Positions 7,905-15,928 of a stretch of 64,000 nt of DNA are shown here, one piece after another. The notes beneath the pieces were generated by a model. The model worked only from the letters and a program-made list of their open reading frames with translations. It ran no database searches and was not told the DNA's origin. Within the stretch, counting starts at the first letter, position 1, and every line of letters starts with the position of its first letter. The DNA lies in contig CAMVUM010000006.1 in assembly GCA_947170725.1 (NCBI GenBank), positions 1 through 64,000 on the forward strand, written 5' to 3'. The DNA is from an uncultured Prevotella sp. Lineage in GTDB: Bacteria > Bacteroidota > Bacteroidia > Bacteroidales > Bacteroidaceae. Both the position numbers and the translations under genes were made by a program.

Positions 7905-10118
7905 TCACTTTGCGAATCTCACGAGTTCCGATCCGCAGAAACGGCTGTCGGATGATGTGACCTGTATGGCATAGACTGTGCCGTACGTTATTGGGAGGCT
8001 GACTTCCACTTCTTCTCTGTTTTCTTTCAGCTTGCGTTCGGTCACGAGTTTCCCGTTAATGTTGTAGACGCGCAGCGTGACCGGACCGTTCGGGGCTGTT
8101 TCAAAGCACACGCGGAGGCTGTTCCGGCCCGCCGGAATGATGCGGACAGCCTGCGGGCGATGTGACGGAAAACCTTTGATGGAGTTCAGACCGAGGACAT
8201 CCAACAGTCCGCGGTGGGCATCTATCTCGCCATATCCCCATTCATTGTTCGGTACGGGCGTATCGTCAAGCGGCCGCGACGTCCTGCTTATGACGTCAAG
8301 GACTTCTTGCGGCGTCAGCGTGGGGCAGGCTTCAAGCCACAAGGCCACCGCTCCGCCGACTATAGGCGACGCCATTGATGTTCCTGAACATGCGGCCCAA
8401 GGATATGACCGGACTCCGAAGTCAGAATGGCTCACTACAAAGTCCGCATCCCACGTATCTGGATTCTTCTCCAGCCAATAGCGGCTGAACGACGAAATGA
8501 CATTGATGCCCGGTGCCATCACATCGGGTTTGATTCGTCCGTCATACGTCGGGCCGACGGACGAATAGACGGACTTTCCTCCTTCGTCACTGAGGTCATA
8601 AACTCTTTGCTTCTCGCCGCGGTCGTTGATGACTTCGAGTCGGTGGCATGTAGCCCCGACACAGATCACGGATGGTGCGCTTGACGGCGAATTGATGTTG
8701 TGGGTACAGAGTGCATCGCGTAGACTGCCGCTTTCGTTGTCTATTGCATAAAACTGTCCTGTCGTCAGGAAAAGTTCCGCTTCTGCCTCGCCGACCAGTT
8801 CGACGCTGCACTGCATATTGTCAAACATCGTCGGAAATCCAGTCCATGAAAAGTCGCAGACTGTTTCCGTCCCGTCGTAACAGGACGTATAGGCGACCAT
8901 ATCTACCTTTGCCTCCACATCGCACAGCATGACCATGTCCGTCCGTTCGCCGTTTTCGCAAGCCGCGATGTCGCCCAACCGTACTATCACGGTGTCCCGT
9001 CGGTCGTGTTTTGACGCCACGATGCGCACTTCGCTGTCCTCCTTTCCCTTTACTGTGAAGAATACCCTGTTGTTCACCGTGTTTCCCGACATTAGTCCCG
9101 ATCCAGCTGTCGGCTGTCCCGCCGGTTTGCCGATGTAGGTCCGGATATGTCCGTTGTTGCCGGCCGACGACACGATGATGCGCCCCGGGCCGGTCATGCG
9201 GTCGAGCACTTCGTAGAAGAGCTTATCGTCGCCGCGGAAATCCTGTGACGAGCCTTCGCTGAACGAAATCACGCAGGGCTGTCCTTGCTCCTTGGCATAG
9301 TCGAAGATATATTGAAATCCGAGGGCGTCCGTGGCGTATGTATATTTATATAGGTCCTCGTCAGCGATGAACTCCTTGTCGTCCGTGACCGCATTGCTCA
9401 CCAGGCAGATGTCGCTTTCGTAGGCAATGCCGCGATAGGGGCTGTCATATCCGCCTCCGGCGGCTGTGCCCAACGTATGGGTGCCGTGTGTCATCTTCAG
9501 TCCGTCACGACTGTGTCCGTACTCCAGCAGCCGGTCCCGCCCGATATATTCCGCCCCGACATACATTCCGCTGCCCACGGTGTCGGCAGAGAGTTGGTCC
9601 CAGAGACGTCGTATTCGGTAGTTCTCCGCCGTGGCATCATAGAAATTTGGGTGCGTCAGGTCAAATCCGACATCCATTATTCCCATTACGACGCCGCGTC
9701 CGGTGTATGCCTGCGGCAGTCCATCGCCGTTATAGACCGGTGTCGCATTCACCGTTTCCGGCGAGCGGTTCATCAGCGTCTTGTGGCTGCGTCCGGCTTC
9801 TATGCGTGTCACGTTGCGGCTGAGCGACAGTCCGCGCAGCGCTTCCAGTGGAATTGACACAATCCGTATGTCGCCATATTCGGCCAAAGTCCGGCATCCG
9901 TATGCCGTCAGCGTAGAGTCGGCATTGCCTGTCAGCCGTACGAAAGCACAGAGATTGCGCCTGTGTGCCGTGCTGATATTCTTCCTGTCGTCCTGCTTCT
10001 GCTGCATCGCTATGCTGCGGACGAACGCCGACATCTTACTATAGTCCACGCCGTCGGCCATAACGCTATTGGCAAATAGGAGAGAAAGGAGTATGAGTAT
10101 TGTTCCGAATCGTTTCAT
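7905..10118 (-). CDS. Secreted S8 (subtilisin-like) peptidase
   Basis: A 737-residue exported serine protease. The signal peptide covers residues 1-21. The catalytic triad is Asp149 (GIMDVGFD), His211 (MTHGTHTLG) and Ser581 (SGTSMASP), with oxyanion Asn321 (SSAGNNG). A roughly 170-residue insertion between Asn321 and the C-terminal catalytic segment (about 330-500) forms an extra beta domain. The last 80 residues (VTLRVYNINGKLV onward) look like a type IX secretion sorting domain, though the end is shorter than the classic version. It stands alone behind its own promoter. Surface exposure and a nutritional or processing role are inferred. Confidence 0.88.
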   Translation of the reverse strand: MKRFGTILILLSLLFANSVMADGVDYSKMSAFVRSIAMQQKQDDRKNISTAHRRNLCAFVRLTGNADSTLTAYGCRTLAEYGDIRIVSIPLEALRGLSLSRNVTRIEAGRSHKTLMNRSPETVNATPVYNGDGLPQAYTGRGVVMGIMDVGFDLTHPNFYDATAENYRIRRLWDQLSADTVGSGMYVGAEYIGRDRLLEYGHSRDGLKMTHGTHTLGTAAGGGYDSPYRGIAYESDICLVSNAVTDDKEFIADEDLYKYTYATDALGFQYIFDYAKEQGQPCVISFSEGSSQDFRGDDKLFYEVLDRMTGPGRIIVSSAGNNGHIRTYIGKPAGQPTAGSGLMSGNTVNNRVFFTVKGKEDSEVRIVASKHDRRDTVIVRLGDIAACENGERTDMVMLCDVEAKVDMVAYTSCYDGTETVCDFSWTGFPTMFDNMQCSVELVGEAEAELFLTTGQFYAIDNESGSLRDALCTHNINSPSSAPSVICVGATCHRLEVINDRGEKQRVYDLSDEGGKSVYSSVGPTYDGRIKPDVMAPGINVISSFSRYWLEKNPDTWDADFVVSHSDFGVRSYPWAACSGTSMASPIVGGAVALWLEACPTLTPQEVLDVISRTSRPLDDTPVPNNEWGYGEIDAHRGLLDVLGLNSIKGFPSHRPQAVRIIPAGRNSLRVCFETAPNGPVTLRVYNINGKLVTERKLKENREEVEVSLPITYGTVYAIQVTSSDSRFCGSELVRFAK

Positions 10119-10134
10119 ATCGTATTATGTTTTG

Positions 10135-10211
10135 TGCAAATATAGTGCAAATGAGCGCAAAGTAAACTTGTTTGCATATTGCCGAGTCCGTTTATATCCT
10201 GCAAAGATATG
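10135..10211 (-). repeat. Promoter-bearing interspersed repeat, copy 1
   Basis: The stretch GTGCAAATATAGTGCAAATG through GAGCGCAA, a short palindrome, CATATTGCCGAGT and GCAAAGATA closely matches the sequence at 21766-21842. Read on the minus strand it carries TATATTTG (10137-10144), the -7 box of the S8 protease gene. The shared order of blocks (GCAAANATAGTGCAAA, GAGCGCAA, TTGCATATTGCCGAGT, CTGCAAAGATA) shows common origin rather than chance. Confidence 0.75.
10137..10144 (-). promoter_or_regulatory. -7 box of the S8 protease gene
   Basis: Minus-strand TATATTTG lies 19 nt before the ATG. The -33 region falls in the repeat, where only a weak GTTTAC is present at the right distance. Confidence 0.55.
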
Positions 10212-10369
10212 GAAAAAAATGAAGAATTAAGAATTATTAGTTATGAATTTCCAGACGACCGGTGACGAAGATGTGTCGAATAATGGATTACGTGACAGTT
10301 ATTTGGTTATATAACCAAGTGTGAAGACCATTGAAACGTTCTAATTCATAGCTATTTTGAGATTTATAT
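10212..10369. other. Intergenic region with a 16-bp palindrome
   Basis: Non-coding. TTGGTTATATAACCAA (10303-10318) is a perfect palindrome, extended with one mismatch to 20 bp. It lies about 52 nt upstream of the -33 box of the small antitoxin-like gene and could be an operator. The rest is AT-rich without features. Confidence 0.5.
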
Positions 10370-10400
10370 TTTGTGATCTGCGGAAAAAGAACTAAATTTG
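10370..10400 (+). promoter_or_regulatory. Consensus promoter of the small antitoxin-like gene
   Basis: TTTG (10370-10373), 19 nt, then TAAATTTG (10393-10400): a perfect match to the Bacteroidetes pattern. Start codon 32 nt downstream. Confidence 0.75.
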
Positions 10401-10431
10401 CTGCATAAAATAAAAGAAAGTATATTGAGAT

Positions 10432-10602
10432 ATGGCAAGACCGATTAAAGCCACCAAAATTCTCTATGGTGCTGATGCAGTCCGTTTTGCAGAGAAAGCA
10501 GAAAGAGTGGAGCGCTTGAGCCAAGAGCAACGTACAGAAAATTATAGACGGCTGAAAGAGCGGATAGTTCATGCTAAAAATCATATAGAGTTCTGTTGGT
10601 AA
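10432..10602 (+). CDS. Small antitoxin-like protein (56 aa)
   Basis: ATG at 10432 opens a 56-codon frame beginning MARPIKATKILYGADAVRF, rich in charged helical residues afterwards. From memory, Bacteroidetes small proteins starting MARPLKETP-L-G-DA-RF are encoded just upstream of GNAT acetyltransferases, an arrangement resembling a toxin-antitoxin pair. It has a consensus promoter. The usual partner directly downstream is reduced to a C-terminal fragment. The last residues (HAKNHIEFCW) may already come from the deletion junction. The antitoxin role is inferred from arrangement only. Confidence 0.55.
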   Translation: MARPIKATKILYGADAVRFAEKAERVERLSQEQRTENYRRLKERIVHAKNHIEFCW

Positions 10603-10604
10603 GC

Positions 10605-10703
10605 ATACCTTTCTATGAAAAGAACGGATTTATTCAATAGTCTCAAAAGGATGATGATGAGCATGCCTTTTTGAGGTTCTTTGATATGATGGAAATAGAA
10701 TAA
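10605..10703 (+). pseudogene. C-terminal remnant of a GNAT acetyltransferase
   Basis: Reading from 10605 gives IPFYEKNGFIQ, an in-frame TAG, then SQKDDDEHAFLRFFDMMEIE and TAA. PFYEKNGF is the hallmark beta-strand/helix near the C-terminus of GNAT enzymes, and KDDDEH followed by a hydrophobic FFDMMEI end is how this GNAT group finishes. The N-terminal three quarters are missing and the fragment has an internal stop, so it is a decayed gene. It directly follows the antitoxin-like gene. Confidence 0.7.
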
Positions 10704-10724
10704 ATCGCAAAACGAATTATACTT

Positions 10725-11618
10725 ATGGGACATTACGCATCAATTATAATATTCGCCGTGCTGACATTGTCGTCAGCTGTGGCCAGCATAGGCAGTTACC
10801 GGACCACCGAAAACAGGATAGTGGACGAACTCAACCGCGCCCTTTCGCTTGCCGTCAGCGATGGCCAACAGCCTTGGCTCACCGCCGATACAATCAGGGT
10901 ATGCCGTCAGTTGCAGATTACGACGGGCGGACGGGCTGAGTTTCTTTGCGCGGCCGACGCCACATTCGGCCGCCATCTGACCATTCCCGAACTTCGGGGG
11001 CTGGCTGAAGTGAGGATGCGCGTGATTGGCGATGGTGACACGGCGGAGCGTGGGCTGAAGGAAGTTGCCGGCGTCGGATTGTGCAGCGATACCGTCGTGT
11101 GGCGTTCGGAACGGTTGGGTGCCAGTGTTGCCTTGCGTAGCTATGCCCGTTGTTCTGCGGCCACTGTGTTCGGGATGTCCGACCAGCGTCTGCCGTTGAC
11201 GCTGCTGGTCGCCGCCATGCTTTGGGCTGCCGGTTCGGTGGCAAGTATGCGACGCAGACAGAGTGCAGACAACACTTTGACTGTATATGATACAGGAGGC
11301 AACAATATGGTGACAGCCTGTTCTTTCGGCGGACTTGTCATGTCGGACGACGGCGAGATATTCCGTGACGCCGAGGGGTGTGAAGTCCGGTTGACGCCAA
11401 TGCAGCACCGGTTGATGCAGATGTTTTTCATGGCCGACGGCCACCGGCTTACAAAGACGGCCATCAGCGAGGCCTTGTGGCCTAAGAAAGAAGACGCCAG
11501 CGAGACGCTCTATGCGCTCGTGAAGCGCCTAAAACCCGTTCTGGAGGCCCATAGCGACCTGCGGATAGAGTCGGACCGCGGGCGGGCGTACGTCCTGACG
11601 ATATGCGGAAACGCTTGA
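10725..11618 (+). CDS. Membrane-anchored winged-helix transcriptional regulator
   Basis: A 297-residue protein with a hydrophobic N-terminal segment (about 5-22), an extracytoplasmic region of about 135 residues, and a second membrane segment (about 160-173, TLLVAAMLWAAGSVASM). The C-terminal OmpR/PhoB-type winged helix runs about 210-295 (LTPMQHRLMQMFF, then LWPKKEDASETLYALVKRLKP). It has no kinase or receiver, so it is a one-component ToxR-like regulator that would sense outside the cytoplasm and bind DNA directly. The adjacent outer-membrane barrel gene is the obvious candidate target. That link is inference. Confidence 0.8.
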   Translation: MGHYASIIIFAVLTLSSAVASIGSYRTTENRIVDELNRALSLAVSDGQQPWLTADTIRVCRQLQITTGGRAEFLCAADATFGRHLTIPELRGLAEVRMRVIGDGDTAERGLKEVAGVGLCSDTVVWRSERLGASVALRSYARCSAATVFGMSDQRLPLTLLVAAMLWAAGSVASMRRRQSADNTLTVYDTGGNNMVTACSFGGLVMSDDGEIFRDAEGCEVRLTPMQHRLMQMFFMADGHRLTKTAISEALWPKKEDASETLYALVKRLKPVLEAHSDLRIESDRGRAYVLTICGNA

Positions 11619-11699
11619 TATAGAAGAATATAGGCGAATATCGGACAATTGTCAGATAGATGTCGGGAAGATCCAAAAGATAAAAAACACACATTGAAG

Positions 11700-11707
11700 T
11701 ATCTTTG
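11700..11707 (+). promoter_or_regulatory. -7 box (TATCTTTG) before the barrel protein
   Basis: TATCTTTG lies 65 nt before ATG 11772. No good TTTG is present at -33, which would suit a promoter needing an activator such as the neighbouring regulator. Confidence 0.45.
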
Positions 11708-11771
11708 CATGCGGTTGGCGGCAACCTTCGGGTCGCACGTCTTGCCACAATATATAAAATCATGTAAAGAT

Positions 11772-13922
11772 ATGAAGACAGACAAAATCTTATTCACCAT
11801 GCTGCTTCTGGCCGCTGCCGTCACGTCGGCGGCGCAGGAGCCTATTGAAGACGTTCAACAGAAACAACAGAGCCAAGCGGAGGACGTTCAACAGAACCAA
11901 GCGGAGGACGTTCAACAAACGCAGAAGAATGCGGAGGACATCCGGCTGAATGAACTGACGGTGGAAGGTGCGCGCGTGGCCGTCAAGGCCGACGGACAGG
12001 TCATCTATCCCACCGATGCCATGCGTTCATCGGCCACGTCGGGCTATTCACTTCTGCGTGACATCGCCCTGGCCGGTCTGCGGGTGGACGAGCCGACGCG
12101 TTCGGTAACGTCGTTGGACCGTCGCGGCGACGTCCAGATACGCATCAACGGCATCATTGCCGGGCAGGACGAACTGCTGGCGCTCGACTGCCGGGCCGTT
12201 CAGCGCATAGAATACACAGACCGTCCGGGGCTGAGATACGGCGAGGGCGTCGCCCATGTCATCAATTTCATTGTCCGTCGCGCCACAGGCGGCTATACCT
12301 TGGGCACGGACCTGACCGACTGTCTGACTTCAGCCCGTGGCGACAACAGCATTTTTGCGCGCATGAACCGCGGCAAGAGCCAGTTGGAGGCCAGCTACGG
12401 CATGGGTTATATCGTCAATGCCGGTATTCTCGGCAGCGCTACGGCCCACTATGAACTTCCTGACGGCGGCGTGAGAACGCTGACCGAGACGGTTGACGGC
12501 AGTTCAATGAGGAGGCTGAGCCACCGCGGCGGCCTGACCTATAGTCGCGTCGACTCCGGCCGTCATGTCCTTCAGGTGAAGGTGGCGGGCGACTTGACGC
12601 GCGAGCCATACCACCATCTGACCAGTCGCAAGACATACGACGGCTTCGGATATGTCACGGAGGCCAACAGCCGAAACCGTTCATGGTCTGCCTCGACGGA
12701 TGTCTACTGGCAGCTGGAGGCGGGGCGTCATCAGACGCTGACGGCCAACGCCGTGGCGACGACCATTGCAACGGATTATAAGTACGCTGACAACGACGGC
12801 GGCCGATATGAATATGCTGTTGACGGACGGACATGGTCGGTCACAGGCGAGGCCATCTATGAGAACCGGCTGAAGCCGTTCACGGTGACGGTCGGCCTTC
12901 AGTGGCAGACGAAGCACACGGACAACTGCTACACCGGCGACGCCGCAGCCGACGCAACGGGTACGCAACACACGGCCTATTTCTTTGCCCAGCTCGCCGG
13001 GCGGCTCGGTCCGCTGGCCTATACGGCCGGAATGGGCTTCAGCCGGGTTTGTTTCCGTCGTCCGCCATATTCGGCCACGTTCACGATGCCCCGTCCGAAG
13101 ATGACGCTGTCGTATCCCTTGGGCAGTGGTCTGCGGCTGTCCTACGATATAGAACTCTCACAGCATGTCTCCGGTATAGCCAACACCAACGGCATCACAC
13201 TGCGCCGCAACCTGATGGAGATGGAGCGGGGCAACCCAGACCTGCGGCCCAACAGGGTGGTGGAGCAGACGGCAAAGCTAACCTATTCCGACCGTCGGCT
13301 GACGGCTCAGGCCGTGGTCTTCTACAAGCAGAACCACCGTCCGAACCTTGCGGCATACGACCGGGAAACGGACACTCATGGCAACACATTCTTTATATAT
13401 ACACAGCGCAACCAGCCGGGTTGTGACCTGCTGATGACACAGCTCTATGCCAACTGGGCTCTTGTCCCGAAGCGTCTCAGCGTGATGGGCTATGGCGGGC
13501 TGTTCCGCTGCTTCAACTACGGCGACAACTACCGCCATTTCCACACAGCCTTCAACGGCGGATGTTCGCTCACGGCGTGGCTCGGGCCGTGGACACTGGC
13601 AGCGTCGGCTGACAACGGTTTCGGCTGGATGGAGGGTGAGCACCGTGCCCGTCAGAGGGCTATGACCGACCTTTCGGTCAGCTACCGCGTCGGGACGCTG
13701 AACCTCAGTCTCCACTGGCAGCAGCCGTTCAGAACCGACGTCAGGGATTTTCACGGAGAAGTGGAAAGCCGCTTCGTACGGAAAGACATGAGCACATGGT
13801 GCCGCAACGACGCCAACCGTCTGACACTGACTTTGACATATACGTTCAGTCGCGGCCGCCGTTACCACGACATCAGCAGGACTATGGATAACAAGGACAG
13901 GGATGCCGGAGTGAAATTATAA
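11772..13922 (+). CDS. Outer-membrane beta-barrel protein, TonB-dependent-receptor-like
   Basis: A 716-residue exported protein. The start at ATG 11772 gives a proper signal peptide ending near TSAAQ; the upstream TTG would place 41 extra residues before it and over the promoter. Residues 20-55 hold three imperfect copies of an EDVQQ-rich unit. A plug-like region follows (SLLRDIALAGLRVDE, then VQIRINGIIAGQDELLAL). The remainder is beta-strand rich with aromatic ends, as in the outer membrane barrel 3 family. There is no carboxypeptidase-like domain and no SusD partner, so it is not a standard SusC. The substrate is unknown; regulation by the preceding gene is likely. Confidence 0.8.
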   Translation: MKTDKILFTMLLLAAAVTSAAQEPIEDVQQKQQSQAEDVQQNQAEDVQQTQKNAEDIRLNELTVEGARVAVKADGQVIYPTDAMRSSATSGYSLLRDIALAGLRVDEPTRSVTSLDRRGDVQIRINGIIAGQDELLALDCRAVQRIEYTDRPGLRYGEGVAHVINFIVRRATGGYTLGTDLTDCLTSARGDNSIFARMNRGKSQLEASYGMGYIVNAGILGSATAHYELPDGGVRTLTETVDGSSMRRLSHRGGLTYSRVDSGRHVLQVKVAGDLTREPYHHLTSRKTYDGFGYVTEANSRNRSWSASTDVYWQLEAGRHQTLTANAVATTIATDYKYADNDGGRYEYAVDGRTWSVTGEAIYENRLKPFTVTVGLQWQTKHTDNCYTGDAAADATGTQHTAYFFAQLAGRLGPLAYTAGMGFSRVCFRRPPYSATFTMPRPKMTLSYPLGSGLRLSYDIELSQHVSGIANTNGITLRRNLMEMERGNPDLRPNRVVEQTAKLTYSDRRLTAQAVVFYKQNHRPNLAAYDRETDTHGNTFFIYTQRNQPGCDLLMTQLYANWALVPKRLSVMGYGGLFRCFNYGDNYRHFHTAFNGGCSLTAWLGPWTLAASADNGFGWMEGEHRARQRAMTDLSVSYRVGTLNLSLHWQQPFRTDVRDFHGEVESRFVRKDMSTWCRNDANRLTLTLTYTFSRGRRYHDISRTMDNKDRDAGVKL

Positions 13923-13927
13923 ATTAG

Positions 13928-13982
13928 GAATTTTGAGTTATGGGGTGTCGATCGTAGGCAGACAACCCATAACTCAAAATTC
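13928..13982. terminator. Bidirectional terminator hairpin
   Basis: GAATTTTGAGTTATGGG (13928-13944) and CCCATAACTCAAAATTC (13966-13982) are perfect 17-bp complements around a 21-nt loop. It lies between the convergent barrel gene and lptB. There is no U-run, but the stem is strong. Confidence 0.6.
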
Positions 13983-14008
13983 ATAATTCGTAATTGGAAA
14001 TCCCGTTT

Positions 14009-14106
14009 TTTACGCCAACGTGAAGGGGCACATTTCAGTTTTTTTCGCCTCGCGTTCAAATATCGCAACCACGTGCGTATTAAAAATCAGTGGTCGGTGT
14101 GGGTGG
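14009..14106. repeat. Dispersed non-coding repeat, copy 1
   Basis: The block with TTCAAATATCGCAACCACG, AAAAATCAG and GGTGTGGG recurs at 23667-23735. Its left part (ACGCCAACGTG, CACAT, GTTTT) resembles 24332-24365. No open frame is conserved on the plus strand. Confidence 0.5.
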
Positions 14107-14112
14107 GACTCT

Positions 14113-14916
14113 TCACTGAAAATCCTTCTTATGGAGCACGAAGTCCTTTCCGAGATACTTCTCGCGCACAATCGTGTTGGCGGCCAGCTCCTCGGGATTG
14201 CCCTGAAAGAGTATGCGCCCCTCGAAAAGAAGATATGCGCGGTCGGTGATGTTGAGCGTCTCGTGGACATTATGGTCGGTGATGAGAATACCGATATTTC
14301 GGTATTTCAGTTCCCATACAATTTTCTGGATGTCGCCCACGGCAATCGGGTCGACGCCGGCGAACGGCTCGTCAAGCATGATGAACTTCGGATTGATGGC
14401 CAGACAGCGGGCAATCTCTGTCCTTCGGCGCTCACCTCCCGACAACTGGTCACCCTTGTTCTTGCGCACCTTCTGAAGGCGGAACTCGGCAAGAAGGCTC
14501 TCCAACTTCAGAAGCTGTTCCTCACGGCTGAGGATGGTCATTTCGAGCACGGACATGATATTGTCCTCGACGCTCATCTTGCGGAAGACGCTGTTCTCCT
14601 GAGCGAGATAGCCGATGCCGGCCCGCGCCCGCTTGTAGACGGGAAAGTCCGTAATCTCAAGGTCGTCGAGGTAGATATGGCCGTCGTTGGGCACAATCAG
14701 TCCCGTCGTCATGTAGAAAGAAGTGGTCTTTCCGGCTCCGTTCGGTCCGAGAAGTCCCACGATTTCACCCTGGCGGACGTTTATGGAGACGTTGTTGACC
14801 ACGGTGCGCTTGCCGTATCGCTTGACCAGTCCTTCGGCGCGGAGAACCATGTTGCTTTTGGTATTGGTTTCCACGGACGGCTGGGGATTGGATATATTCT
14901 GATTATCGTTCATCAT
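14113..14916 (-). CDS. lptB: LPS export ABC transporter ATP-binding protein
   Basis: A 267-residue ATPase of the LptB2FG machine that extracts LPS from the inner membrane. Walker A is GPNGAGKTT, the signature is LSGGERRR, Walker B is [13 protein letters not shown] and the switch is ITDHN. The Q-loop context [17 protein letters not shown] is typical of LptB. I chose the ATG at 14916 (MMNDNQ). A longer frame reaching 15123 would read through its promoter and the divergent mlaE promoter. A consensus promoter lies about 20 nt upstream. Confidence 0.92.
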   Translation of the reverse strand: MMNDNQNISNPQPSVETNTKSNMVLRAEGLVKRYGKRTVVNNVSINVRQGEIVGLLGPNGAGKTTSFYMTTGLIVPNDGHIYLDDLEITDFPVYKRARAGIGYLAQENSVFRKMSVEDNIMSVLEMTILSREEQLLKLESLLAEFRLQKVRKNKGDQLSGGERRRTEIARCLAINPKFIMLDEPFAGVDPIAVGDIQKIVWELKYRNIGILITDHNVHETLNITDRAYLLFEGRILFQGNPEELAANTIVREKYLGKDFVLHKKDFQ

Positions 14917-14932
14917 CAACTTATTTACAGTG

Positions 14933-14963
14933 CAAAGATAGTTCAATCGGCGATAAGGACAAA
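14933..14963 (-). promoter_or_regulatory. Promoter of lptB
   Basis: On the minus strand TTTG (14960-14963), 19 nt, TATCTTTG (14933-14940): exact consensus. It predicts a leader of only about 10 nt. Confidence 0.75.
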
Positions 14964-15064
14964 ACAAATCATCCGGTTTTTGACCCGCCCGTGTGGCTAT
15001 CTTGTACAAAAATAGTAAAATTGTTGTTCCGAAGCGTTGATATTTCCAAAAACTGGCCGCGATG

Positions 15065-15097
15065 TTGCAGTTTTTTAGCGGATTTTGGTTACTTTTG
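15065..15097 (+). promoter_or_regulatory. Promoter of mlaE-mlaF
   Basis: TTG (15065-15067), 22 nt, TACTTTTG (15090-15097), 25 nt before the mlaE ATG. Divergent from the lptB promoter. Confidence 0.6.
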
Positions 15098-15122
15098 TGC
15101 CTGTTAAATAACCAACTACACA

Positions 15123-15869
15123 ATGCTGTTGCATAAAAGTCTTAACACGCTGGGGCGCTACCTGATACTGATGGGGCGCACCTTCCAAAAGCCCGAGCGC
15201 ATGCGAATGTTCTTCAAGGAATATATCAAGGAGATGTCGCAGCTGGGTGTCAACTCCATCGGCATCGTACTGCTGATTTCGTTCTTCATCGGTGCCGTGA
15301 TCTGCATACAGATGAAACTCAACATACAAAGCCCGTGGATGCCGCGCTGGGTGACGGGATATACCACCCGCGAGATTATGCTGCTTGAGTTCTCGTCATC
15401 GATAATGTGTCTGATACTGGCCGGAAAGGTCGGCTCGAACATCGCGTCGGAGATAGGAACGATGCGCGTCACGCAGCAGATTGACGCCCTCGACATCATG
15501 GGTGTCAACTCGGCTTGCTATCTGATACTGCCGAAGATTCTCGGCTTGATAACAATAATGCCCTTTCTCGTCATCTTCAGTTCTGCAACGGGCATACTCG
15601 GTGCCTACGGAACGGCCTATATCGGCCACGTTCTGAGCCCCGAAGACCTCACGTTGGGACTTCAGCATACGTTCAACTCGTGGTTCGTCTGGATGAGTAT
15701 AATCAAAAGCCTGTTCTTCGCCTTCATCATTTCCAGCGTCCCGTCATACTACGGCTACACTGTTGAGGGCGGTTCTGTCAACGTCGGCAAGGCCAGCACT
15801 GACGCCGTCGTTAGCAGCAGCGTGCTGATTCTGTGCTCCGACGTCTTCCTGACGCAGCTTCTGTCGTGA
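15123..15869 (+). CDS. mlaE: MlaE family lipid ABC transporter permease
   Basis: A 248-residue inner-membrane permease of the Mla (maintenance of lipid asymmetry) class. About five hydrophobic segments are visible. The family motif region [27 protein letters not shown], with its conserved glycine/glutamate stretch, and [11 protein letters not shown] are characteristic. It pairs with the ATPase gene 59 nt downstream. No mlaD (MCE) gene follows here; in Bacteroidales it is often a little further along or elsewhere. It should move phospholipids between the inner and outer membranes. Confidence 0.9.
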   Translation: MLLHKSLNTLGRYLILMGRTFQKPERMRMFFKEYIKEMSQLGVNSIGIVLLISFFIGAVICIQMKLNIQSPWMPRWVTGYTTREIMLLEFSSSIMCLILAGKVGSNIASEIGTMRVTQQIDALDIMGVNSACYLILPKILGLITIMPFLVIFSSATGILGAYGTAYIGHVLSPEDLTLGLQHTFNSWFVWMSIIKSLFFAFIISSVPSYYGYTVEGGSVNVGKASTDAVVSSSVLILCSDVFLTQLLS

Positions 15870-15928
15870 CCCTTGCTCCGTCTCGGACACGCTCGGCTGC
15901 CTCATTAAATCCTTATTAAGAAAAGAAT

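Noticed and set aside
14020..15015. 331-codon plus-strand frame opposite lptB
   Set aside because: lptB on the minus strand has all ABC motifs; this frame is its complement.
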